Shown piece by piece: positions 34,719 to 43,039 of a stretch of DNA of 64,000 nt (positions are counted from its first letter, which is position 1; each line of letters begins with the position of its first letter). This stretch comes from Lachnospiraceae bacterium V9D3004. Its GTDB lineage: Bacteria > Bacillota > Clostridia > Lachnospirales > Lachnospiraceae. The DNA is taken from contig JHWW01000014.1 of the NCBI GenBank assembly GCA_000621985.1, positions 21,644 through 85,643 on the forward strand. Direction: 5' to 3'. Below the pieces are notes generated by a model, which saw only the letters and a program-made list of their open reading frames with translations, searched no databases and was not told the origin of the DNA. A program made the translations under genes and the position numbers.

Positions 34719-37379
34719 TTAATAACTCAGTTTTTTTAATTTTTTTGATTTGAATACCAGCTTTGTAAGTTTTTTACAGTTGGAAAATGCGCTTTTTTCT
34801 ACCTTTGTCACGTTGGCTCCGATCACGGCGGTCTTTAGTTTTTTCAATCCGGCAAATGCTTTTTTTTCTATCTTTGTCACTTTGAACTTTTTCCCTTTAA
34901 CAGTTATTGTTTTGGGAATATTAAGTGATGTGATATTCTTCTTTTTAACACCGGTTGCCGCTACTTTACCGTTACCTTTGTTCCCAACAGATAAAACTTT
35001 GTATATTATATTCTTATAAGTAATCTTCTGACCTTTTTTTAGTTTGGAAGAACCTGTAGTCTGATTACCGGCATCGTTTGTTGTGCTCGATTTTACAGCT
35101 CCGTTTGACGTACCGTTATTAGTTGAAGTCAGATTGTTATTACCGGAATTGACGAATGACGCATTACTGTTGGAATTCTGTCCTGCGTTATTCTGCTCAA
35201 CAGGTGTCTCTCCTACTCTTACCTTAACCGATACCTTCTTGAGATCTGCAGCAAGATAATCTTCAGGATCAAGTATTACTACCGGGAATCCGTCATAATC
35301 GAACACAACATTGGCCGCGTAGGCATGTCGTCCCGGATCAACAAGACCGTACTTTGCATCACCCGTAGCACCCGGATATTCATCATCCCAGTCCCTTGCA
35401 TGGTATATTATAACCGGATTACCGTTAGTATCTACAGTAAAAGAATTATGCCCCGGACCGAAAGTTCCTTTGTATTCACCTTCGGCTCCATCTAACAGGC
35501 CGTTATTACCATTACCGGTAACATCGGTTGTTCCGTCTGTTTTTGTGTAATCAGCTGTTTTTATTGTGGTTGTGAGCTGTTGGGTATTAAGTATCGGATA
35601 CGGGTATTTACTCCAGCTGTCCGGATCCGTGAAGTCCGAATCAAGATCAGCATACAACAGACATACGCAGTACATCATATCAATCGTACATCCCGCATAC
35701 GCAATGAATATCTTATCGTCATGTATGAGCACGGAAGATGCTTCCTGTATACACTGACCTTTCCTTCCGTCACTCATATCATTGTAACCGGCTTTACCGG
35801 AACCGTTATTGGCCTCATATGCTCTGTCGGCACCTGACAGCTGTACAAGCGGTCCCGTTGGATTGCAGGGATCCTTTGGATCAACGGTAGTGATCCATAT
35901 CTTTGAATTACGCGGTGTTACATAATAGCTCTGTCCGCCGTACTCAAAATAAGTGGTATCAAATGCTCCAACAGACTGATTATTGGTCGTGTTGTGAATA
36001 TATCCTGTATATTCCCAGTTATCCGGATCCATAAGGTCATTCCCGTTACATGTGAATATGCACTGCTTTGATCCGAGACTGTTACCGTTTTCGGTGACAC
36101 TTGCCTGGGCGATTATTCTCCATTTCCCGCCTATCTTATGAAGTTCAGGAGCCCAATACCAGCCCGTAACTTTAACACCATCTTCTGTCGTGCCATCTTT
36201 CCATACTACCACTTCATCTGCTTCTGTGATCTCATTAATCGAATCTGCCCTGCGAAGGATAATATTCTCATATGCTCCGCCGCCGCTTGCAGACTTTTCA
36301 TTCATATTGGATCCGGTAAAGTAATACACCCCATTTTCTTCATCATATGTCATAAAAGGATCTGCCCTGTACAGAGCGAGCGGACTGTTGAAGCCAGTAT
36401 CCGCATTGAGCTCACCGTTGATCACATATTCCCCATCTGAAGGATTACTCATATTGACCCCTGATGTATCCCATGTTACTTTCATCGGGGTTCTTGAATC
36501 ATCACTATATATAACATCAAGCTTTTCGGGAAGTGTAATCTTCTCTCCCGATTTTATATTGATATTCTTAACATCAACCGACACACTGTGCATCCTTGAA
36601 TACTTTTTATACACACGTTCATATTCTTTTTGGGTCAGTTTGAATACAGACGCTTCATCGGAAAGAGCATATTCCGGAAGCTTACCTGTCACTTTCTCTT
36701 TTGTATAGTCAGTCTTTACAGGCTCTGAAAATGAAGTGAAATCTTCGGTAGTTGTCAGGTAAGAATCACCGTCTCCTCCAGTCCAGTATATTTTATATTC
36801 TTTTGATAAGTCATCATATACAACATATGGGTCTGAAACCGTGATGCCTTTTTCATTAAGCTTTACGGTTCTTTGATTTTCATAAAAAATCAATTCCCAC
36901 GAATCAACAAGAAGAATCCTGTCAGTAGAATTATTCTCTGAGGCGATAAGTCCGAAAGTTCCGTCTGCTTTTCTGAATATCGAAGGTGAACCCATCTGAA
37001 AATATCCTACAGGATTATAGATTGCTTTGTCATAATTAAGTGCCTCGTAATTAACGCCGTCTTTTGATATGGCAGCATACAATACATCCGTTCTGTATGT
37101 ATCCGTGTATTCCTTTGAAGGATACTGGGCGAATTCCACTCCCATGTTGGGTTCGTACCTTACAGGATATACCGCAAGATATCCGCCTTCAACCGACGTG
37201 TCAATTTCTGAATATCCCACATCTCCTGCTGCCGATATCTTTACTTCGTCAATATTGTCTGTAACACCTGATCCTTCACCTGCACTCACACTCTTAGCTC
37301 CCATTTCACTGAGAAGTACAACCCCTGCAATAACAAACGACATAACTTTTCTAAGTTTACTGACATTTTTTGTTCCCAT
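34719..37379 (-). CDS. Secreted GH43 glycoside hydrolase with N-terminal propeller-like module and LRR tail
   Basis: The protein has 886 residues from ATG 37379, behind GGAAGGAG. A signal peptide (1-33) is followed by a module of about 200 residues with propeller-like phrases (AAISKDGVNYEAL, SIFRKADGTFGLIASEN). A Big_4-like segment (about 265-320; ITLPEKLDVIYSDDSRTP) comes next. The GH43 domain (about 330-680) has RADPFMTYDEENGVYYFTG, GWYWAPELHKIGGKWRIIA and FGPGHNSFTVDTNGNPVIIYHARD. After an Asn/Ser/Thr linker, BspA-type LRR repeats (IEKKAFAGLKKLKTAVIGAN) end abruptly at KKLKKLSY, about one repeat shorter than in the neighbouring paralogue. It probably acts on arabinan or arabinoxylan side chains; exact specificity is unknown. 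Confidence 0.88.
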   Translation of the reverse strand: MGTKNVSKLRKVMSFVIAGVVLLSEMGAKSVSAGEGSGVTDNIDEVKISAAGDVGYSEIDTSVEGGYLAVYPVRYEPNMGVEFAQYPSKEYTDTYRTDVLYAAISKDGVNYEALNYDKAIYNPVGYFQMGSPSIFRKADGTFGLIASENNSTDRILLVDSWELIFYENQRTVKLNEKGITVSDPYVVYDDLSKEYKIYWTGGDGDSYLTTTEDFTSFSEPVKTDYTKEKVTGKLPEYALSDEASVFKLTQKEYERVYKKYSRMHSVSVDVKNINIKSGEKITLPEKLDVIYSDDSRTPMKVTWDTSGVNMSNPSDGEYVINGELNADTGFNSPLALYRADPFMTYDEENGVYYFTGSNMNEKSASGGGAYENIILRRADSINEITEADEVVVWKDGTTEDGVKVTGWYWAPELHKIGGKWRIIAQASVTENGNSLGSKQCIFTCNGNDLMDPDNWEYTGYIHNTTNNQSVGAFDTTYFEYGGQSYYVTPRNSKIWITTVDPKDPCNPTGPLVQLSGADRAYEANNGSGKAGYNDMSDGRKGQCIQEASSVLIHDDKIFIAYAGCTIDMMYCVCLLYADLDSDFTDPDSWSKYPYPILNTQQLTTTIKTADYTKTDGTTDVTGNGNNGLLDGAEGEYKGTFGPGHNSFTVDTNGNPVIIYHARDWDDEYPGATGDAKYGLVDPGRHAYAANVVFDYDGFPVVILDPEDYLAADLKKVSVKVRVGETPVEQNNAGQNSNSNASFVNSGNNNLTSTNNGTSNGAVKSSTTNDAGNQTTGSSKLKKGQKITYKNIIYKVLSVGNKGNGKVAATGVKKKNITSLNIPKTITVKGKKFKVTKIEKKAFAGLKKLKTAVIGANVTKVEKSAFSNCKKLTKLVFKSKKLKKLSY

Positions 37380-37631
37380 AACGTCCACTCCTTCCAATTT
37401 TACTGCCGCAAGTCTTTGAATCATCCAAGCCATATATCCCCCTCATATCCATGTTATTAAAAGATAAGATAATATAAACGTAAGAGATTGAAAATTGCGG
37501 TGTGTACTTTAACAGCGTGGCAGTGCTTACAGTACATTATCATAGTTGATACATACCACAATTCCCAAGTCATACGTTTGCAAGAGGGTTAGCAATGAAT
37601 CTATGTTTGATTATAACTATTGATATTGCTA

Positions 37632-37660
37632 TATACAATGATATTAAATTGAGTTATAAT
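37632..37660 (+). promoter_or_regulatory. Probable promoter of the AraC regulator
   Basis: TATACA (37632-37637) and a consensus TATAAT (37655-37660) are 17 bases apart, about 50 bases before the ATG at 37711. The spacer shared with the divergent GH43 gene (37380-37710, about 330 bases) is AT-rich and otherwise holds no clear operator or hairpin that I can name. Confidence 0.5.
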
Positions 37661-37710
37661 TGATGTATTATAACATCGTTACTGTGAATACCAATTCGGG
37701 AGGTCTGCTT

Positions 37711-38475
37711 ATGTTTAATGTATACTGTGTTGTTACCGATTGTCCTGTCACCGAAGATTTTTATTGCGATTTTCCTACCGGAATAAGTAATGACATGATA
37801 CTCGTGCCGAGTTCAAATTTTAAAGTGATGATAGACGGTGATCTTACAACTTTTCCTCCCCATACGGCTTTCTACTATCCTGCCCGTACTCCGTTCTGTT
37901 ATACTCGTACAGAGGGAGAATATATTGATTATTTTATTCATTTTTCCAGTGATAATAATGCTTACAAAGAATTTCATCTTCCAATCGGACAACCTATCTA
38001 CATTACCGAGCCTTCCGATATATACAGTCTTATGAAGATGATCGCACGAGAGAATATCCTCACAGGACGAAACAGAAGTGAGATACTTGATAATCTTATG
38101 AAGAACCTCTTTCTCAAGATTGGAGAAAATATTGAAAATAATTCTCCTGAACCACATTACAATGAATTATACAAGATCAGAAGCAGAATCTATCTTCATC
38201 CCGAAAAAGAATGGTCGCTTGACTTAATAGCAAGCGACCTTCATATGAGCATTAACAATATACACCGTTTATATAAAAAATTCTTTGGCACATCATTTAT
38301 TAACGATGTTATTGAAAGCAGGCTGAGAAAGGCAAAGAATTACCTTTCTCATACCAATTATACGGTTGCAACCATCGCAGAATACTGCGGTTACAATAAT
38401 GTGGAGCATTTCAGCAGGCAGTTCAAGCAATATACCGGGATCACTCCGAAGAGATACCGGGATCAGGAAGCTTAA
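37711..38475 (+). CDS. AraC-family regulator of the GH43 locus
   Basis: This 254-residue protein starts at ATG 37711, because a GGGAGG site precedes it; the longer reading at 37660 has none. The cupin-like N-terminal half contains FPPHTAFYYPARTPFCY. The two C-terminal helix-turn-helix motifs include WSLDLIASDLHMSINNIHRLY and CGYNNVEHFSRQFKQYTGIT. It is divergent from one GH43 gene and converges with the other (13 bases between stops). It is therefore the natural candidate for controlling both, probably in response to a sugar. Confidence 0.88.
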   Translation: MFNVYCVVTDCPVTEDFYCDFPTGISNDMILVPSSNFKVMIDGDLTTFPPHTAFYYPARTPFCYTRTEGEYIDYFIHFSSDNNAYKEFHLPIGQPIYITEPSDIYSLMKMIARENILTGRNRSEILDNLMKNLFLKIGENIENNSPEPHYNELYKIRSRIYLHPEKEWSLDLIASDLHMSINNIHRLYKKFFGTSFINDVIESRLRKAKNYLSHTNYTVATIAEYCGYNNVEHFSRQFKQYTGITPKRYRDQEA

Positions 38476-38488
38476 AAATATGCATAAA

Positions 38489-41035
38489 TCAGAGATCGGT
38501 TTTAATTTTTTCAGACCCCTTTATCAGAACATTTTTGTTAACCCCTTTAAACGCTCCCGAACCAATCGTTCCAAGCCTTTTTGACTTAACGTTTATTTTC
38601 TTCAGATTTTTACATCCATAGAATGTTTTTTTCCCGATCTTTGTTACATTTTTACCGATAACCAGTTGTTTCAGTTTTATATTTTTATAGAATGCCTTTG
38701 CAGCTATTGATGTTACCTTATATGTGACTTTTTTGTGCTTTACTGTTGAAGGTATTGTGATCTTTGATGCTTTTTTATCACTGCACTTTACAAGTTCGAC
38801 TGTTTTTTTGCCTTTTGCGGATGATGTTATCTTATATGTCATCTTTCCGACTGTGAATCGTGTTCCTTTATCTGATTTTGAAGGTGATCCGTTCTTCCCG
38901 GCATCCGATGCCTGTGTAGAACCGGAGGACGTTGTCCTTCCTGTTATTGAAGATGATGTAGCAGAATTAGTCGTACCGGTTCCATTTGAATTATTGGTGT
39001 TATTCGAATTATCTACATTATTCGCATTGCCCGAATCATCCGGTTTCGGTAGCTGTACATTCACTGTCATCGTTACCGCCTTATTCTCCGGCAGTATCTC
39101 ATAATCTTCCTCCATATCAAGCACAGGCTCGCCGTCTGCTCCAAAATGAACTCTTCTAAGGAATGCATCTCTTGCGAACTGGCTTCCATCACCCGGTCTT
39201 GCGTGGAATACATTAATAAGATCACCATCTTCATCCGTAACATATGAATTATGTCCGGGTCCGTGATATCCTATGTTGCCGCGAGCTGACAATCCGGTTA
39301 ATAACGGATAATTGGTCTTCTTCCATGCTCCGGCATCAAGAAAATCCACATTCTCAGAAAGTCTGATCTGAGTCATTCCAACACAATATGACTCATCCGT
39401 GGCACCGCCCGAATATGTAAGATATAATACATCATCTCTGATAATGACATTCGGTCCTTCCGTTACAGGGGTATCATTATTTCTTTCCCAGCCGTATTCA
39501 CAATTAACTATCAGAACAGGCTCACTTATCAGCTGTCCCGGATTATCTGCTGTTGTCTCACCGATCCACAGATCCGCAGTACCCCCGTTCTTACCGAAGT
39601 TTCTCTGCGACCAGACAACATAATCTCTGTCATTATATGAAAAATGAGTCATATCAAGTGTTATTCCGCCACAATAAGTGTTCAGGTTTTTCCCGTCTTT
39701 ATCGAGATATCGCTTAGGCGCTTCCCAATCCTCATATTTCTTCGGATCACCACCGGTCTTAAGTTTCATTATGCAACTCTGCACGTCCCAACCCGTGCCG
39801 ATATTACTTGCAAATAACATATATAATTCATTATTTATAACATGAAGTTCAGGTGCCCAGTGATTGGACTTTGATATAATATTTCCTTCTAAGCCTTTTT
39901 CTTCATCATATATAAGATTTTCCTTTGAATCATTAAGTCCAGCAACCGTATCCGATTCTCTTATGTACAGATTGACATTGCCCGATTCATTGGTTGCCGT
40001 AAAATAATATTTTCCGTTAAAATACACTACATTCGGATCCGCTCTTCCCGGAATAAAAGGATAATTGCCCGTATCGGATATCTTATCTGCCAACTGTATT
40101 ATCTCTCCGCGTACTGTATAACTTCCCTCTTTTGAAAAATCCACTTTATTTATGTCATCTTCATTCCATGCAACGCATTTTTCCGCCGATGAACCGTCTG
40201 AATAATTGGCAATTACTTTTTTATCTCCAAGTTCAACAGATTCACCAGGTTTTGTATTGATAACAGGCTGATCAATTGTCGTATTGATAACCGGGCTTAA
40301 TTTATCATGGATCTTTTTTGCCTCATCTGTACTGACCTTTATCACATTACCCGGTATGGCATATTCTATACCCGGATCCGGACAGGTTTCTTTTCGATAA
40401 TCACATTCATTTTCAGACCCAATATTTACTAAATCTGTAGTTTTATCTTCATATGATATGCCTGTTTCAATACCTGTCCATCTGATAATGTAGCTGTCCG
40501 AATCCTTATCATATTCACACGAAGGATATGACACATAATCTTTACCCGAAAGCATCAGAGTACCTTTCTCCTCATATGATAGCAGATCTTCTGACGCAAA
40601 CAGGATCACACATCCTTTTTTATCCGGCACAGTGCCTGCCTCATTATATCTTACAGCGATAACACCAAAAGTTCCGTCCTTCATTCTGAATATATAAGGC
40701 TGTCTGATCACTTTGGTATCATCTCCGTCATTTTTTGGAAACAACACTCCCGTATTGTTATTAAGAGCTTCAAAATCCTCCCCATCCTCGCTGTAAGCAA
40801 GATGCATACTGTCAGTAGTCGCAGATTGATACATTCCATGTTTACCACCGCTTCTTCCCTTAACGGAATCATCAATTTCTCTTGTATAGCACATTATATA
40901 AGCTTCTTTTTCGGAGCCTTCTGTAATTGAATCATTAGCGGCCGCCTTTCCCGTTTCAGTTCCCGGTAAACCTGATGTTATAATCCCCGCAACAAGCGAT
41001 AGTGTAAGTACTGCTGATATTATCTTCTTTTTCAT
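38489..41035 (-). CDS. Secreted GH43 glycoside hydrolase, paralogue with complete LRR tail
   Basis: This 848-residue protein has the same architecture as the gene at 34719: signal peptide (1-33), propeller-like module (about 45-220; HLAYSEDGEDFEALNNNTG, FRMKDGTFGVIAVR), Big_4-like module (about 250-305), GH43 domain (about 315-640), Asn/Ser/Thr linker (about 655-715) and BspA-type LRR (to 848). The GH43 core shows PFIPGRADPNVVYFNGKYYF (general base Asp), SNHWAPELHVINNELYMLF and GYHGPGHNSYVTDEDGDLI. The substrate is probably an arabinose- or xylose-containing polymer. Its LRR ends with a full repeat (GTIGSGAFKGVNKNVLIKG). Confidence 0.88.
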   Translation of the reverse strand: MKKKIISAVLTLSLVAGIITSGLPGTETGKAAANDSITEGSEKEAYIMCYTREIDDSVKGRSGGKHGMYQSATTDSMHLAYSEDGEDFEALNNNTGVLFPKNDGDDTKVIRQPYIFRMKDGTFGVIAVRYNEAGTVPDKKGCVILFASEDLLSYEEKGTLMLSGKDYVSYPSCEYDKDSDSYIIRWTGIETGISYEDKTTDLVNIGSENECDYRKETCPDPGIEYAIPGNVIKVSTDEAKKIHDKLSPVINTTIDQPVINTKPGESVELGDKKVIANYSDGSSAEKCVAWNEDDINKVDFSKEGSYTVRGEIIQLADKISDTGNYPFIPGRADPNVVYFNGKYYFTATNESGNVNLYIRESDTVAGLNDSKENLIYDEEKGLEGNIISKSNHWAPELHVINNELYMLFASNIGTGWDVQSCIMKLKTGGDPKKYEDWEAPKRYLDKDGKNLNTYCGGITLDMTHFSYNDRDYVVWSQRNFGKNGGTADLWIGETTADNPGQLISEPVLIVNCEYGWERNNDTPVTEGPNVIIRDDVLYLTYSGGATDESYCVGMTQIRLSENVDFLDAGAWKKTNYPLLTGLSARGNIGYHGPGHNSYVTDEDGDLINVFHARPGDGSQFARDAFLRRVHFGADGEPVLDMEEDYEILPENKAVTMTVNVQLPKPDDSGNANNVDNSNNTNNSNGTGTTNSATSSSITGRTTSSGSTQASDAGKNGSPSKSDKGTRFTVGKMTYKITSSAKGKKTVELVKCSDKKASKITIPSTVKHKKVTYKVTSIAAKAFYKNIKLKQLVIGKNVTKIGKKTFYGCKNLKKINVKSKRLGTIGSGAFKGVNKNVLIKGSEKIKTDL

Positions 41036-41064
41036 TTTGGACCCTCTCCTTTTTTAGCAAAGTA

Positions 41065-41171
41065 CATTCTTGGTTCTTAACTATTACATTCATTTAATCA
41101 AAATTTATCCGTTTCAGTCAATGATGATTATTTTTATTAAAGATGATGATTTTTACAATGAACCAAGAATG
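41065..41171. repeat. 12-bp inverted repeat bracketing the GH43 promoter region
   Basis: CATTCTTGGTTC (41065-41076) recurs inverted at 41160-41171, with 83 bases between. The enclosed segment also has two ATCATCAT words in direct orientation. This is the upstream region of the GH43 gene that starts at 41035, so the repeats could be distant operator halves or a looping site. Confidence 0.5.
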
Positions 41172-41196
41172 AATACGCGCAGAAAAACCTGCTAAC

Positions 41197-41223
41197 AAAA
41201 AGCCCGACACAATGCCGGGCTTT
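41197..41223 (-). terminator. Intrinsic terminator of esterase 1
   Basis: AAAGCCCG (41199-41206) pairs with CGGGCTTT (41216-41223) across a 9-base loop. On the minus strand the stem ends in UUUUU, 66 bases after the esterase stop codon. Confidence 0.88.
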
Positions 41224-41288
41224 GAAATTATTTTACGTATTAAACTATTGAAAGGATCAGACCACGTCTTTCATAATGTCAGTAAAGA

Positions 41289-42722
41289 TCACTGTCTCGT
41301 AAAGAACAGTCTCAGACAATTGTACAGATGTACATGCCATGACCACATACTGTGTTCTCCAAGATTACCTTCCTTTGGAAGATCAACAAACGCATAGTTC
41401 GCACCTTCAACAAGGAAATCTGTCTTCTCAAGAACCTTCTGCATAATGTCCACGTGCTCGTCATGAGCTATATCTCCTACTCCGTTGCCGCAGTATAAGA
41501 AACCAAGAGGCATATCTTTTTTAGCGCCTTCTTCAATAGCAGTTACTATCTGATCTACTTCCTTGTCATGATCTCCGTTCGGACCACCACATCCCGAATA
41601 AGGTCCGAACCATCCAAAGAGATCGTAATTAGCATATAATGCTGCACGATATGTTGTCATCGAACCCATTGACAGACCTGCAAATGCGCGGTGCATCCTT
41701 GTCTTAACAAGATTCGCATCAGACACATCTCCGCCCGCATAAGTTGAATAATGTGACTCAATATACGGAATCAGGTCTTTTCTAAGCTCATACGCAAACT
41801 GTGCCGGAAGGTCATTGGTATCTATCTGCGGAGCATCATCCGGTCTGTAGAATGTGGGATTGACGATGATCATCGGCTCTATCACGCCCTCCATGATCAT
41901 TTTGTCAACCATGATACGATTGTGGGTATAATCACCGTATCCACCGGGATTGGAATCCTGATCACCCTTCAACCATGTATCCTTATTCTCTCCGCCACCA
42001 TGCATCAGGTAGAATACATTATACTGCTTTGACGGATCATAATTATATGGCAGATATACATTAGCTTCCTTCACCATCGGAACAGAACCGTCTTCATCAT
42101 AAGTCTCTGTATTATAAGATATCGTCTCTATTTTTCCTCTATATTCAGCAGCCACCTCAGTTGTAGAACTATCATATTCTTTTGGTATTGCAGTAACAAA
42201 CTCGATATTGATCTTCTCCGGTGGAATAAACTTAAACGGAGTAGGTGATGGTGTCGGTGCTGTAGTTGCAACAGGCTGCGCAGTAACGTTACTTGCCTGA
42301 TTTACCGACGGTTGCGTTGTTGCAACATTGGTTCCGGCATTAGAAGTTGCCGCAGGTTCTTCTGCTTTTTCTACATTGTCATTTACAACAACGGTACATT
42401 TCAGTTCGGATTTTTTATTTTTCTTCTTTACAGTAAATATCACTGTAGTCTTTCCCTTTTTTACACCTTTTATCTCGAAAACAGAGTCACTTTTTTTCTT
42501 AACAGTGGCAATCTTTTTATTCTTTGATCTTGCCGTAACCTTGAATCCTTTTACATTTTTTAATGTTACCTTTTTGGTCTCGCTTTTTTTGACGGTAACG
42601 CTCTTTTTTGCAAGCTTTGGCTTTGCCGTCTTTGCCGACAAAATACCAACCGGTACTGCGATCTGAGCAATGAGGGCAGTCGCAACCAAAAGTCCCATAC
42701 ATACTTTAGTTTGTTTTTTCAT
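41289..42722 (-). CDS. Secreted esterase (CE1/Esterase-D-like) with N-terminal Big2 module, copy 1
   Basis: This 477-residue protein has a signal peptide (1-30) and a Lys-rich Big2 module (about 33-115). A Thr/Pro/Gln linker (about 120-165) leads to an alpha/beta hydrolase domain (about 195-477). Catalytic features are the oxyanion segment YNVFYLMHGGGENKDTW, the nucleophile elbow AGLSMGSMTTYRA (Ser in GLSMG), and the terminal histidine in GEHSMWSWHVHLYN. This is the layout of feruloyl and acetylxylan esterases that strip acyl groups from xylan. A close paralogue follows upstream (43040). It has its own promoter and terminator. Confidence 0.88.
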   Translation of the reverse strand: MKKQTKVCMGLLVATALIAQIAVPVGILSAKTAKPKLAKKSVTVKKSETKKVTLKNVKGFKVTARSKNKKIATVKKKSDSVFEIKGVKKGKTTVIFTVKKKNKKSELKCTVVVNDNVEKAEEPAATSNAGTNVATTQPSVNQASNVTAQPVATTAPTPSPTPFKFIPPEKINIEFVTAIPKEYDSSTTEVAAEYRGKIETISYNTETYDEDGSVPMVKEANVYLPYNYDPSKQYNVFYLMHGGGENKDTWLKGDQDSNPGGYGDYTHNRIMVDKMIMEGVIEPMIIVNPTFYRPDDAPQIDTNDLPAQFAYELRKDLIPYIESHYSTYAGGDVSDANLVKTRMHRAFAGLSMGSMTTYRAALYANYDLFGWFGPYSGCGGPNGDHDKEVDQIVTAIEEGAKKDMPLGFLYCGNGVGDIAHDEHVDIMQKVLEKTDFLVEGANYAFVDLPKEGNLGEHSMWSWHVHLYNCLRLFFTRQ

Positions 42723-42759
42723 TATTTGTTATCCTCCTCTTATTTTTTCATTATACGCC

Positions 42760-42781
42760 GGCAATATGCCGTTATATTGCC
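42760..42781. promoter_or_regulatory. Inverted repeat in the esterase 1 leader
   Basis: GGCAATAT (42760-42767) and ATATTGCC (42774-42781) form a perfect 8-bp inverted repeat with a 6-base spacer. It lies just downstream of the predicted -10 box, a classic repressor position. Confidence 0.45.
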
Positions 42782-42798
42782 TGTATGCCACCTTATTC

Positions 42799-42827
42799 AC
42801 TATACTCTATTAATCGGGAAAATGCAA
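42799..42827 (-). promoter_or_regulatory. Probable promoter of esterase 1
   Basis: On the minus strand, TTGCAT (42822-42827) and TATAGT (42799-42804) are 17 bases apart, about 77 bases before the ATG. The rest of the spacer 42723-43039 holds the terminator of esterase 2 and an AT-rich stretch with no other feature that I can name. Confidence 0.55.
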
Positions 42828-42977
42828 TAATTGGTATGTCACTTCAGAATATCTTATAATCTGCCGGTATTATATTTGTTTTAATTCTTGTCAGAAAACA
42901 AATATTGTCTATCCGAAAAGGATTCTTTGGCTAAAGTGAATCAATATTGGAAGCGTTAGCAGCAAGAAAAAAACAGT

Positions 42978-43006
42978 AAAAATATCGGCGGTCAGGTGAC
43001 CGCCGA
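42978..43006 (-). terminator. Intrinsic terminator of esterase 2 operon
   Basis: TCGGCGGTCA and TGACCGCCGA form a perfect 10-bp stem (42985-43006) with a 2-base centre. On the minus strand a UUUUU run follows three bases after the stem. It lies 34 bases after the esterase 2 stop codon. Confidence 0.88.
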
Positions 43007-43039
43007 AAAATATTATCAGTGATTATATTCCTCCCTCTA

